Source: Marivivens sp.
GTDB taxonomy: Bacteria; Pseudomonadota; Alphaproteobacteria; Rhodobacterales; Rhodobacteraceae
Direction of reading: 5' to 3'
NCBI GenBank assembly: GCA_024642115.1
Contig: JAHEBU010000007.1
Span: 1-64,000 of the forward strand
Length of the DNA: 64,000 nt
Shown: positions 42,034-50,694 of the stretch, one piece after another
How the letters are laid out: every line of letters begins with the position of its first letter
Position numbering within the stretch: position 1 is the stretch's first letter
The notes under the pieces: generated by a model
The model's database searches: none
Told to the model about the DNA's origin: nothing
The model's input: the letters and a program-made list of their open reading frames with translations, nothing else
Program-made: the position numbers and the translations under genes

Positions 42034-42971
42034 TCGTTCCTCTGATCGGGCTGATCCTGCTGGCCTTGTGGCTGTGGGGGATGGGGGGCGAGACGGTGAT
42101 CGCCCGGCACGCCGCCGATGGTCAGCATTGGGTACAAAATGCGATGGCCGTGGCCCTGCGCAGGCTCAAGGCCGGGGACTGGGGGGCGCTGGGCAGCCTG
42201 TGGGGCCTTTGTTTCGCTTATGGGTTCTTTCACGCTGCTGGTCCCGGTCACGGTAAGATGGTGATCGGCGGATACGGTCTGGGCCGCCGGGTGCCGATGG
42301 GGCGGCTGGCGGGGTTGGCCCTTGCCTCGAGTCTCGCCCAGGCGGCGACGGCGATTGTGCTTGTCTATGTCGGTCTGTGGGTTCTGGGGTGGAGCCGGGA
42401 TCAGATGCGCGGACTGGCTGACGACATCATGGGCCCGGTCAGTCAGGCGATGATCGCGGGCGTCGGGCTGTGGCTGGTCTGGCGGGGGCTGCGGGGCCTG
42501 TGGCGGATGCGGTCCGTGGCCGGCCATCCGCAGTCGGCCATGCCGGGCGTGACCGACCTGTCCGGTCTGGGCGGGATGGCCTTGGCGGCAACAACGCCCG
42601 AGGTCTGCGCCACCTGTGGCCACGCCCACGGGCCGACGCTGGATCAGGTGGGACAGGTCCGGTCGCTGCGCGATGCGCTGGTGGTGGTGGGCGTGATCGC
42701 CGCGCGCCCCTGCACCGGATCGTTGTTCCTTCTGATCCTGACATGGCGGCTGGGGATCGACTGGGCCGGGATTGTTGGTGCCTTTCTGATCGGTCTTGGC
42801 ACCGCCAGTATCACTGTTCTGGTCGCCATCGGCTCTGTCACGGCCCGCGAAAGCGCGCTGGCCCAGGTGGCATCCGCCCCGGCCGTGGCCCGCACCCTGT
42901 CCCTGATCGAGATACTGGCCGGGGCGATGGTGATGAGCGTGGCCCTGCAACTGCTCTGGCCGATGATCTGA
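42018..42971 (+). CDS. nickel/cobalt transporter, NicO/RcnA family
   Basis: A 317-residue inner-membrane protein with about six to seven helices. The family signature is FAYGFFHAAGPGHGKMVIGGYGLG (about 67-90), with the conserved histidines. A cytoplasmic or periplasmic loop near 185-205 has CATCGHAHGP, which can bind metal. The second signature region is ARPCTGSLFLLILTWRLGIDWAGIVGAFLIGLGTA. It may export excess Ni/Co, as RcnA does, or import it. No cobalamin riboswitch is evident upstream. Confidence 0.9.
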   Translation: MRRILIVPLIGLILLALWLWGMGGETVIARHAADGQHWVQNAMAVALRRLKAGDWGALGSLWGLCFAYGFFHAAGPGHGKMVIGGYGLGRRVPMGRLAGLALASSLAQAATAIVLVYVGLWVLGWSRDQMRGLADDIMGPVSQAMIAGVGLWLVWRGLRGLWRMRSVAGHPQSAMPGVTDLSGLGGMALAATTPEVCATCGHAHGPTLDQVGQVRSLRDALVVVGVIAARPCTGSLFLLILTWRLGIDWAGIVGAFLIGLGTASITVLVAIGSVTARESALAQVASAPAVARTLSLIEILAGAMVMSVALQLLWPMI

Positions 42972-43012
42972 CCCGTCTGGACCTTGGCAGTCCAAGGCCC
43001 TAGAGCGGGACC

Positions 43013-44377
43013 ATGCAAGCCCCTGCTACCACCACACGCGACCATGTCAGGGCGATCCTGACGCTGGGTCTGCCGTTGATCGGCAGCAACCTGGCGCAGT
43101 TTGCCATCAACATGACCGACACGATCATGCTGGGCTGGTATGACGTGACCGATCTGGCCGCCGCCACCATCGCCAATTCGTTCTACTTCGTGACCTTCAT
43201 CGTGGGGGCCGGTTTTGCCGCTGCCGTGGTGCCGATGGTGGCCGCGAGCGCCGAATCCGGGGACGAGGTGCAGGTGCGCCGGGTGACCCGTATGGGCCTG
43301 TGGCTGGTGGTGTTCTATGGGCTGATCTTTACCCTGCCATTCATGTGGTCGGCGCCGATCCTGCGGGCGTTTGGGCAAGACGCCGATGTGGCGCTTCAGG
43401 CGCAGGCCTATCTGCGGATCGCCGCCTGGGCGATGATCCCGGCGCTGATGGTCATGGTGCTCAAGGGGTTTCTGTCGGCGCTTGAACGCACCGCGGTTAT
43501 TTTGTGGGTGACGGTGGGGACGGCGGTGCTGAACGGGTTTCTCGACTACGCGCTGATTTTTGGCAATTGGGGCGCGCCGGAAATGGGCATCCGCGGCGCG
43601 GCGGTGGCGAGCCTGATTCTTGTCGCCATTTCGATGCTGGTGCTGTTCGCCTATGCGCTGCGCGTGCTCCCGCAATACCGGCTGTTGCAACGCTGGTGGC
43701 GGCCGGACGGGCAGGCTTTTGGGCAGGTGTTCCGGCTGGGGCTGCCGATCGGGATCACATCGCTGGCCGAAGGCGGGCTGTTCGTGGCAAGTGCGGTGAT
43801 GATGGGCTGGATCGGCAAGATTCCGTTGGCCGCCCACGGGATCGCCATCCAACTCGCCTCGCTCACCTTCATGTTCCACGTCGGCCTTAGTCAGGCGGCG
43901 ACGGTGCGGGCGGGTCGGGCGTTGGGCCGCCGGGACGAGGCCGGGTTGCGCCGGGGCGGGATCATCGCCATTGCCCTGTCGCTGGGATTTGCCGCTCTCA
44001 CCATGGCCGCGTTCCTGATGTTCCCCACGGCACTGGTGGACCTGTTCATCGACCCGGCCGAACCTGAACGACCGGCGTTGCTGGCCGTGGGCGTGCTGTT
44101 ATTGGCCATGGCAGGGTTGTTCCAGCTGGTCGATGCGGCCCAGGTCATGGCGCTGGGCCTGCTGCGAGGCGTGCAGGACACCGCGACGCCGATGGCGCTG
44201 GCCACGCTCAGCTATTGGGTGGTGGGGATGCCCGTCAGCTATGGACTGGGTTTTGTTCTGGGCTGGGGCGCGGTTGGCATCTGGGCTGGGCTGGTGGTGG
44301 GCCTGCTGTTCGCGGCGGGTTTCCTGATGGTGCGTTTCTGGGGCAGGTCGGTCCGGATTGGCGAAGTCGCGGCCTGA
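43013..44377 (+). CDS. MATE-family efflux transporter
   Basis: A 454-residue protein with twelve predicted helices in two MATE halves. The N-terminal half starts GLPLIGSNLAQFAINMTDTIMLGWYDVTDLAAATIA, and the second half has LGLPIGITSLAEGGLFVASAVMMGWIG. Such proteins are NorM-like sodium- or proton-coupled exporters of drugs or metabolites. It begins 42 nt after the NicO gene on the same strand but with no translational coupling. Confidence 0.93.
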   Translation: MQAPATTTRDHVRAILTLGLPLIGSNLAQFAINMTDTIMLGWYDVTDLAAATIANSFYFVTFIVGAGFAAAVVPMVAASAESGDEVQVRRVTRMGLWLVVFYGLIFTLPFMWSAPILRAFGQDADVALQAQAYLRIAAWAMIPALMVMVLKGFLSALERTAVILWVTVGTAVLNGFLDYALIFGNWGAPEMGIRGAAVASLILVAISMLVLFAYALRVLPQYRLLQRWWRPDGQAFGQVFRLGLPIGITSLAEGGLFVASAVMMGWIGKIPLAAHGIAIQLASLTFMFHVGLSQAATVRAGRALGRRDEAGLRRGGIIAIALSLGFAALTMAAFLMFPTALVDLFIDPAEPERPALLAVGVLLLAMAGLFQLVDAAQVMALGLLRGVQDTATPMALATLSYWVVGMPVSYGLGFVLGWGAVGIWAGLVVGLLFAAGFLMVRFWGRSVRIGEVAA

Positions 44378-44455
44378 GAGTCTGGTCCACCCCGGCTTGT
44401 GTCCGGCGCGATCCTCGGCATAGTGGCCGGGATTTTCGGGCGGAGGACTGAGGAC

Positions 44456-45316
44456 ATGAAACTATTGCGATACGGCCCTGTGGGTCAGGAAAAACCGGGA
44501 CTTCTGGACGACGCGGGGCAGGTGCGGGACCTGTCCGACCACATCGCCGATCTGGCGGGGTCGGCGCTGTCGGCGGCCAGCATGGCGCGTCTGGCCGCGC
44601 TTGATCCGGCGGACCTGCCGCTGGTGGACGGCATGCCGCAGCAGGACCTGCGGCTTGGTCCTTGCGTCGGACGGGTGGGAAAATTCATCTGTATCGGCCT
44701 GAACTATGCCGACCACGCCGCTGAAAGCGGGCTGGCCGTGCCGCCTGAACCCGTCATATTCAACAAATGGACCAGCGCCATCGTGGGTCCCGACGACGAC
44801 GTGCAGATCCCCCGCGGATCGGTCAAGACCGACTGGGAGGTCGAGCTGGGCGTCGTGATCGGCACCGGCGGGTCCTATATCGACGAGGCAGACGCGATGG
44901 CCCATGTGGCGGGTTTCTGCGTCATCAACGACGTGTCCGAACGGGAATTCCAGATGGAACGCGCCGGAACCTGGGACAAGGGCAAGGGTTGCGACACCTT
45001 TGGCCCCACCGGCCCCTGGCTGGTCACGCCCGACGAGGTTGGCGATTACGACAACCTGTCCATGTGGTGCGAGGTGGATGGCCACCGCTACCAGAACGGC
45101 AGCACGGCCACGATGGTCTACAAGGTGCCGCACCTGATCGCCTATTGCAGCCGGTTCATGTCGTTGCAACCGGGCGATGTCATCTCTACGGGGACACCGC
45201 CGGGTGTGGGCATGGGATGCAAGCCGCCGGTCTACCTCAAGGGGGGCGAAGTGATGACGCTAGGGATCGAACGCCTTGGCACGCAGACCCAGCGAGTGCT
45301 GCCCGCCAAGGGCTAG
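44456..45316 (+). CDS. fumarylacetoacetate hydrolase family protein
   Basis: A 286-residue enzyme of the FAH superfamily. The catalytic C-terminal domain includes CIGLNYADHAAESGL, FNKWTSAIVGPDDDVQIPRG, WEVELGVVIGTG (metal-binding Glu), GFCVINDVSEREFQMER and a DVISTGTPPGVGMG loop. Close relatives are ureidoglycolate lyase-like or diketo-deoxy-sugar-acid hydrolases; the exact C-C bond cleaved is not decidable. The ATG at 44456 follows GAGGA. Its stop overlaps the convergent Nudix gene by 4 bp. Confidence 0.9.
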   Translation: MKLLRYGPVGQEKPGLLDDAGQVRDLSDHIADLAGSALSAASMARLAALDPADLPLVDGMPQQDLRLGPCVGRVGKFICIGLNYADHAAESGLAVPPEPVIFNKWTSAIVGPDDDVQIPRGSVKTDWEVELGVVIGTGGSYIDEADAMAHVAGFCVINDVSEREFQMERAGTWDKGKGCDTFGPTGPWLVTPDEVGDYDNLSMWCEVDGHRYQNGSTATMVYKVPHLIAYCSRFMSLQPGDVISTGTPPGVGMGCKPPVYLKGGEVMTLGIERLGTQTQRVLPAKG

Positions 45317-46005
45317 TCCGCGTCCGGATGGCTATGAAGCCCGAGGCGCGTCACCAGATGCGCCTCGTCATCGTTGCGAAAGAACGGAACGCGGTCGGGC
45401 GGGCCGGGATCGGCCAGCCGGGCGGCCAGTTCAGCCAGAACGACTTGGGCGATAAAGGGCAGGTCGAACTGCCGCGCATCGGCCAGAGGGACCCATTGCA
45501 GATGGGCCAACTCGTCCTCTGCCCGGGTAAAATCGTCGGGGTCGGTGACCAAACGGTCCGCCTCGACCAGAAAAAAGCGGGCGTCGAACCGGCGCGGACG
45601 ACCCGGCGGGGTGACAGCGCGAAAGACAAATCGCAGTGCAGTCGGATCGGGGATGTGGCCGGTGGCGGCAAAGCCGCGCCAGCCTTGGGGCGGATCGGGC
45701 CAGTCGCCGGGAGCGCCCAACACATGACCCGTCTCTTCCCACAACTCGCGGATGGCGGCGGCGGCAAGGGCAGCGGCGGGCAGGCGGCTTTCCTCGGCCA
45801 GACGGTCGCGGCAGGGGGCGGGCAGCGGGCCGGACAACGGAACCGTTCCGTCCACCGGATCGACGGCGCCCCCCGGAAACACGAATTTGTTGGGCATGAA
45901 CGCCGCGCCTGCACCTCGTTGGCCCATCAATACCGATGGCGAAGTAAGCCTGTCGCGCAGGACGATGAGGGTGGCGGCGTCGCGGATCGCGGTCTTGTCG
46001 TCCAT
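45313..46005 (-). CDS. Nudix hydrolase
   Basis: A 230-residue Nudix protein. The Nudix box is split by an insertion: FVFPGGAVDPVDGTVP starts it and AAIRELWEETGHVLG completes it after about 30 residues, which fits the NUDT19/NUDT7-like coenzyme-A-type subgroup. The metal-binding RELxEETG core is intact. The substrate could be CoA esters or nucleotide sugars. The ATG at 46005 was chosen because the domain starts at once; longer frame unlikely. Confidence 0.85.
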   Translation of the reverse strand: MDDKTAIRDAATLIVLRDRLTSPSVLMGQRGAGAAFMPNKFVFPGGAVDPVDGTVPLSGPLPAPCRDRLAEESRLPAAALAAAAIRELWEETGHVLGAPGDWPDPPQGWRGFAATGHIPDPTALRFVFRAVTPPGRPRRFDARFFLVEADRLVTDPDDFTRAEDELAHLQWVPLADARQFDLPFIAQVVLAELAARLADPGPPDRVPFFRNDDEAHLVTRLGLHSHPDAD

Positions 46006-46022
46006 CGTGCCCCCGTTCGGGG

Positions 46023-46427
46023 TCAGGCGGTGCTGCCGAACCCGTTCATGCGTTTCGCCCACTGGATGCCGACGATCATCCCCTTGAGCCTTGGCAGAAG
46101 GTAGAGCGACAGGGCGACACAGCCAACCGCGAAAATGGTAAACAGGACCAAAGGTTCGGGGCGGAATTTTTCGAACACGATCAGGATCAGCGGGGCCATC
46201 AGGTGCCCGACGATCAGGATGGTCAGATAGGCGGGGCCATCATCGGCACGATGATGAAACAGTTCTTCGCCGCACACGGGGCAGCGGTCGGCCACCTTGA
46301 GATAGCCCGAAAACAGCATCCCCTCGCCGCAATGCGGACAACGCCGACGCAGACCGCGCAACATGGCGGGCTTGGTCAGCCGTTCTTCGGCAGCTTCGGG
46401 GCGGGTGATCTGAACCGTATCGGTCAT
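46023..46427 (-). CDS. DUF983 membrane protein with zinc ribbon
   Basis: A 134-residue protein: zinc-binding CPHCGEG and CPVCGEE pairs (about 38-60), followed by two membrane helices (about 73-92 and 97-117). DUF983 proteins are alphaproteobacterial, sometimes linked to cytochrome-oxidase assembly loci; no such genes are here. The ATG at 46427 has AAGGAG eight bases upstream. It lies 17 nt upstream of the Nudix gene on the same strand. Confidence 0.9.
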   Translation of the reverse strand: MTDTVQITRPEAAEERLTKPAMLRGLRRRCPHCGEGMLFSGYLKVADRCPVCGEELFHHRADDGPAYLTILIVGHLMAPLILIVFEKFRPEPLVLFTIFAVGCVALSLYLLPRLKGMIVGIQWAKRMNGFGSTA

Positions 46428-46646
46428 CGGCGTCTCCTTGACCGTCTCCACATGCACCTTCCCACGACTTTTTAAAAGAGTGGTCGAAGGGCTTGCGTCC
46501 CCATGTCGCAAACGTTTGCCCGCCGCGGTAAGTCATCATCGGCAAGTTTGTTGCAGCGACCGCGACGGAACCAGACTGGGGCACCGTTCAATGGGGGTCA
46601 GCGGCAGTTGAGGGCCGCTCACCGACACCTCGAAAGGGAAACTGCA

Positions 46647-47252
46647 ATGAAAAAGACAATTTTGGTGGCCGCGATTGTGGCAGGTCTGATGGCTGGGGCA
46701 GCGCAGGCGCAGGATACGACCGGGCAGGTCGGGCAGTCCGTCACCGGGCAGACAGGTCAGACCGGCCCCGCCACCGGTGGAATGGGCGACGGCATGGGGC
46801 ATGGGCGCGGCCCTGGTCGCATGGGGCCGATGCCCGATTTTGCCACGCTTGACGCCAACAGCGATGGCCAGATCACCATGGACGAGATCAAGGCGCAGGC
46901 CCAAAGCCGCTTTGCCGCCGCCGATACGAACGGCGATGGCGCGTTGTCTGCCGACGAACTGACGGCGATGATCCTCGCCCGGATTCAGGAACGGGCGGCG
47001 AACGAGGCCGCGCAGATGATCGAAAACATGGACAACAACGGCGATGGCGTTCTTCAGGCCGACGAGATGCAGCCGCGTGGTGGCGACATGCTCGAACGGA
47101 TGTTCGCGCGGATTGACACGGACGACGACGGCCAGATCAGCCAGGCTGAATTCGACGCCATGAAGGCCCGGATCGAGCAGCGCATGCAAGGCGGTCGCGG
47201 CGAAGGCCGGGGCGGTCACGGCGGACATGGTCCCCGTACCCACGGCAACTGA
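46647..47252 (+). CDS. exported EF-hand calcium-binding protein
   Basis: A 201-residue secreted protein with a signal peptide (about 1-22) and a glycine/glutamine/methionine-rich linker. It has four canonical 12-residue EF-hand loops at 69-80, 93-104, 129-140 and 157-168, each beginning with Asp and ending with Glu. The C-terminus (about 180-201) is Gly/His/Arg-rich (HGGHGPRTHG) and could bind transition metals. It precedes the sigma-factor cluster on the same strand, separated by a strong hairpin. It may be a periplasmic calcium or metal sink; the role is inferred. Confidence 0.85.
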   Translation: MKKTILVAAIVAGLMAGAAQAQDTTGQVGQSVTGQTGQTGPATGGMGDGMGHGRGPGRMGPMPDFATLDANSDGQITMDEIKAQAQSRFAAADTNGDGALSADELTAMILARIQERAANEAAQMIENMDNNGDGVLQADEMQPRGGDMLERMFARIDTDDDGQISQAEFDAMKARIEQRMQGGRGEGRGGHGGHGPRTHGN

Positions 47253-47265
47253 GCCTGACAGGCAT

Positions 47266-47291
47266 GCAACGGGGGGTGCGCCCCCCGTTGC
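47266..47291 (+). terminator. strong hairpin after the EF-hand gene
   Basis: An 11-bp perfect stem GCAACGGGGGG/CCCCCCGTTGC with a TGCG tetraloop starts 13 nt after the EF-hand stop codon. No T run follows, so termination may be incomplete and read-through into the sigma-factor gene is possible. Confidence 0.65.
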
Positions 47292-47324
47292 AGCCCTTCG
47301 ATCAACGGATTACCTGCTGTCTTT

Positions 47325-47912
47325 ATGGATATTGCCACAGATCCTGACACCCTGACGCCGGACGAGGCGCTGCTGGTTGCCTATGGTAACGGCGACAGGG
47401 ACGCCGCGCGTGTGCTGGCCGAGCGCCTGTCCCCGCGCGTTCTGGGGCAGGCGTTTCGCATGCTTGGCGACCGGACCGAGGCCGAAGATGTGACACAAGA
47501 GGCGATGCTGCGGCTGTGGAAGATTGCAGCCGACTGGCGGCAGGGCGAGGCGCAGGTCACGACGTGGCTCTACCGGGTGACGGCGAACCTGTGCACTGAC
47601 CGACTGCGCCGCCGGAGCCGGAGCATGGCGCTGGACGACGTGGCCGAACCGGAGGACGATCGTCCGGGCGTGGCCGACCAGATGCAGCATGACAGCCGGC
47701 TAGCCGCCCTGCATGCAGCTTTGGCAAGCCTGCCGGAACGACAGGCGCAGGCGGTGGCGCTGCGCCACCTCGAAGGACTGGGCAATCCCGAGATTGCCCA
47801 GATCATGGACATCAGCCTTGAAGCGGTCGAAAGTCTGACCGCCCGGGGCAAACGGGCGCTGACCGCGATCCTCGCGGGGCGCAAGGCAGAACTGGGGTTC
47901 CAAGATGACTGA
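47325..47912 (+). CDS. ECF-type RNA polymerase sigma factor
   Basis: A 195-residue sigma factor with only regions 2 and 4. Region 2 (about 40-95) includes DRTEAEDVTQEAMLRLWKIA and TWLYRVTANLCTDRLRRRSR. Region 4 (about 130-180) has LPERQAQAVALRHLEGLGNPEIAQIMDISLEAVESLTARGKRAL. The start ATG has no strong ribosome-binding site. Its stop overlaps the next gene by 8 bp, as is usual for sigma/anti-sigma pairs. The target promoters are unknown. Confidence 0.9.
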   Translation: MDIATDPDTLTPDEALLVAYGNGDRDAARVLAERLSPRVLGQAFRMLGDRTEAEDVTQEAMLRLWKIAADWRQGEAQVTTWLYRVTANLCTDRLRRRSRSMALDDVAEPEDDRPGVADQMQHDSRLAALHAALASLPERQAQAVALRHLEGLGNPEIAQIMDISLEAVESLTARGKRALTAILAGRKAELGFQDD

Positions 47913-48282
47913 CCTCGACCGCAAGGACCAAGACCAGGACGACGCCGGGCTGGAGACGCTGTTCGCGTTGGCGCGCGCGCCCGTCGACCCGCCGTCCAGA
48001 GAGCTGATGGCCCGCATCCTCGCGGATGCGGCGGCGGTGGACAGCGGGCGAACGCAAATGGCTCCGCAGGCCGCGCGCGGCGGGCTGTTCTCTGGGTTGA
48101 TGGCAGCGCTGGGCGGATGGCCCGCCTTGGGTGGGCTAGCGGCTGCGACAGTTGCGGGTCTGTGGATCGGGATCGCCCCGCCCAGCGGGCTGACCGGGCT
48201 GACCGATGCCGTCTGGGGGACCAGCACGACCATCTCGGTCTTTTCTGTCGATGATGTTTTGGGAAGCGAGGGACAGGGATGA
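47905..48282 (+). CDS. probable membrane-bound anti-sigma factor
   Basis: A 125-residue protein with an acidic N-terminal cytoplasmic segment (about 1-70), one membrane helix (about 73-91) and a short periplasmic tail. There is no zinc-binding anti-sigma motif. The topology, the overlap with the ECF gene (8 bp) and the overlap with the following periplasmic sensor gene (4 bp) suggest an anti-sigma role. Homologues in this group are sometimes labelled dihydroorotate dehydrogenase, which the sequence does not support. Confidence 0.6.
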   Translation: MTDLDRKDQDQDDAGLETLFALARAPVDPPSRELMARILADAAAVDSGRTQMAPQAARGGLFSGLMAALGGWPALGGLAAATVAGLWIGIAPPSGLTGLTDAVWGTSTTISVFSVDDVLGSEGQG

Positions 48283-48776
48283 CTGCACAAGCCGACAATA
48301 GAGTCACACCGTCGGTGGGACGCGGGGTGCGCATCGCGTTGGTGGTGTCGCTGGCAATCAACCTGCTGGTCGCGGGCGTCGTGATCGGCGGTCTGGTGTC
48401 CGGGCGGGGTCCGGGCGGGTTTCCGGGTTATGACCTGAGCCTGGGGCCCTTTGCGCAGGCGCTTGATCCGCAGGATCGGGCGGCGCTGCGCGACGAATTC
48501 CGCAAACGGGCTGACCTTAGGCCCATTGGGCGGCGTGACCGGGCGCAGGCCCTGAGCGATTTTCTGACTGCCCTGCGGTCTGATCCGTTCGACATCGGGG
48601 CAGTCGAAGCGATCTTTGCCGGACAGCGCGACCGCGCGACGGCGGCAATGTCGGCGGGGCAGGCGGTGCTGCTGGACCGGATCGGGCAGATGACACCCGA
48701 GGCGCGGGCGGCCTTTGCCGACAGGTTGTCGCGCGAACTGGGGCGCCATGCCGGGAACAACCCGGACCGACCCTGA
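48279..48776 (+). CDS. periplasmic heavy-metal sensor-like protein (CnrX type)
   Basis: A 165-residue membrane-anchored protein with one helix (about 18-40) and a helical periplasmic domain. The repeated L-D-x-x-x-R-x-x-L-R pattern (LDPQDRAALRDEFRKR, FLTALRSDPFDIGAVEAIF, AAMSAGQAVLLDRIGQMTPEARAAFADRL) is the CnrX/Spy-like helical hairpin. No obvious metal-binding His/Cys cluster is seen, so it may sense unfolded protein or another signal. Third gene of the sigma/anti-sigma set. Confidence 0.75.
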   Translation: MTAQADNRVTPSVGRGVRIALVVSLAINLLVAGVVIGGLVSGRGPGGFPGYDLSLGPFAQALDPQDRAALRDEFRKRADLRPIGRRDRAQALSDFLTALRSDPFDIGAVEAIFAGQRDRATAAMSAGQAVLLDRIGQMTPEARAAFADRLSRELGRHAGNNPDRP

Positions 48777-48811
48777 CCTGCCCGTCCTTACCCGTGCCCT
48801 GACCCGACCGC

Positions 48812-50209
48812 TCAGGCGGCGGAGCGGCTGATCGTCACGGTATTCCGACCGGCCGACTTGGCCATATAGAGGGCCGCATCGGCCCGGTCCACCATTCGAG
48901 TGACGTCCTCGGGGCGGGCCGGATCTACCCCTCCGATCGCGACGCCGATCGACAGCGTCACACGGACGACCTGACCGGGCTGGTCGGTTTCAAAGGTGGC
49001 AGTCTCGATCAGGCGGCGCAGCCGGTCGGCAGCCCCGCGGGCCTGATCCACCGTGGTTTCGGGCATGGCGATCAGAAACTCTTCGCCACCGATCCGCGCG
49101 ACAAGGTCAATGGCCCGCAAATTGTCGCGCAGGCACTGGGCCACGCCAACCAGAACCTTGTCGCCAGAGGCGTGGCCGTAGGTATCGTTGATCCGTTTGA
49201 AATGGTCGATATCCAGCACCATCAGGGCGAACTCCCGACGGTCGGCCAGGGCGCGTTCGGCCAAACTTGCCAGATGTGGCAGGGCGTAACGACGGTTGTA
49301 AAGGCCGGTCAGAGGGTCGGTAACCGCTGCCCTGATCCCGCTTTTGACGGTGTCGCGCAGGCGATCGAGGTTGGCCTTGCGGCGCAGCAGGGCCGCGATC
49401 CGATGGGCAATCTCGGCGGGTTCCGCTGCATCAATGACGACGTCGTTGGCGCCCAGATCGAGGGCCATCGCGGCAATTTCGGGGGTGTCGGACGGCACCA
49501 CGATCAACTGCGCGGCCAGCCGCGATTCGGACCGGCTGCGCAGATCGGCGACCAGCCGAAACACAATGCCGACATCGACCCGCGACGCATCGGTTCGGGC
49601 CGGAATGACAAAGACGTCCGGAACGCCGCCCGAGGGATCGAGCGACAGGGCCGAATCGGGATCAAGCGTCTGCACCTCATACCCCAGGATGCGCGACACG
49701 GCTGACGACAACCCCTTGGCGGCTGTTGTCCCGTCTTCGATCAGGGCAATACGACCCGGGACGGCAAAGCCTGCGGCTGGTTCGGCAAAGCCAAGCGCGC
49801 GGCTGGTGTCGTCGCGCAGACGCAGTTCGGAATCGGCATCGCGGGCGCGCAACAGGCTGCGGATACGGGCCTGAAGCAAACCGTCCGCGATCGGTTTGAT
49901 CAGAATATCATCTGCGCCTGCCTCCAGCGCCTCTAGCCGGCCCGCGGGCGTACAAAAGGAAGATATGGCGATGATCGGCAGCGCCGCAGTCGCCGGGTCG
50001 GTCCGAACTGTCTGGATAAAGTCCAGCACAAGTTCCGCAGGTTGGCCCAGATCCACGATCAGCAGATCCGCCAGGTCAGAGCGGACCATGTTCAGCGCAT
50101 CGGCAATGGTGCTGGCGCAGGTGACAAGATATTGAGCAGTCAGCAGCTTTGCCCGCAAAACGATGCGGTTGGTTGCAACACTGTCAAGGATCAGAATTCG
50201 GCCCGACAT
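48812..50209 (-). CDS. pleD: PleD-type diguanylate cyclase response regulator (REC-REC-GGDEF)
   Basis: A 465-residue protein. REC1 (about 3-122) has phospho-acceptor Asp53 and a conserved KPI near 105. REC2 (about 152-270) is degenerate, with no clear acceptor Asp. The GGDEF domain (about 295-460) has LTGLYNRRYAL, LDIDHFKRINDTYGHASGD and active GGEEF at 374-378; RAID at 365-368 is an inhibitory I-site. It should make cyclic di-GMP on phosphorylation, controlling motility or surface growth. The ATG at 50209 follows AGGAAAG; a GTG one codon earlier is possible. DUF3572 diverges from it. Confidence 0.93.
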   Translation of the reverse strand: MSGRILILDSVATNRIVLRAKLLTAQYLVTCASTIADALNMVRSDLADLLIVDLGQPAELVLDFIQTVRTDPATAALPIIAISSFCTPAGRLEALEAGADDILIKPIADGLLQARIRSLLRARDADSELRLRDDTSRALGFAEPAAGFAVPGRIALIEDGTTAAKGLSSAVSRILGYEVQTLDPDSALSLDPSGGVPDVFVIPARTDASRVDVGIVFRLVADLRSRSESRLAAQLIVVPSDTPEIAAMALDLGANDVVIDAAEPAEIAHRIAALLRRKANLDRLRDTVKSGIRAAVTDPLTGLYNRRYALPHLASLAERALADRREFALMVLDIDHFKRINDTYGHASGDKVLVGVAQCLRDNLRAIDLVARIGGEEFLIAMPETTVDQARGAADRLRRLIETATFETDQPGQVVRVTLSIGVAIGGVDPARPEDVTRMVDRADAALYMAKSAGRNTVTISRSAA

Positions 50210-50303
50210 CACACACTTTCCTGTTCAGGGCTGCTGCCCCTCGGTGACATCAGACTGCTATTGATTGGTTAAGAAACAGTTTCAGAAGAAGTAAGGAATG
50301 CGC

Positions 50304-50582
50304 ATGACTCATGAACAAGCCGAACTGATCGGCATAATGGCGCTGGCATGGCTTGCGGCCCATGATGAACTGGGGCCGACGTTTCTGGGATCGACAGGCG
50401 CTTCTCCCGAGGATTTGCGCAATCAGGCCGCCGATCCGGCTTTTTTGACCTCGGTTCTCGAGTTTGTGACGATGGATGATACGTGGGTCATTGCCTTTTG
50501 CACGGCCGAAGGATTGGCCTTTGACCGGCCTCTCATGGCGCGGCAGGTGTTGTCGGGTGCTGCTGATATGCACTGGACCTGA
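50304..50582 (+). CDS. DUF3572 protein
   Basis: A 92-residue helical protein of the alphaproteobacterial DUF3572 family, recognised by AELIGIMALAWLAAHDELGPTFLGSTGASPEDLR and VLEFVTMDDTWVIAFC. Function unknown; in relatives it commonly lies beside divK/pleD genes, as here. The ATG at 50304 is preferred over that at 50298 because AAGGA lies six bases before it. Confidence 0.85.
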   Translation: MTHEQAELIGIMALAWLAAHDELGPTFLGSTGASPEDLRNQAADPAFLTSVLEFVTMDDTWVIAFCTAEGLAFDRPLMARQVLSGAADMHWT

Positions 50583-50694
50583 TCACAGGTGTTCACAATT
50601 CCTTGCGGCGCGGTTCACTACGTTGGGTCGGCCCCACCTTGACTTTACCTGACCCGGCGGGTCGTGTGGAGCCGGACAGCGACAGGGCAGGATC

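Noticed and set aside
46567-46588. GGAACC followed by CGTT upstream of the EF-hand gene, looking like an ECF promoter
   Set aside because: The spacing between the two boxes is about 12-13 nt, shorter than the 15-17 nt normal for ECF promoters.
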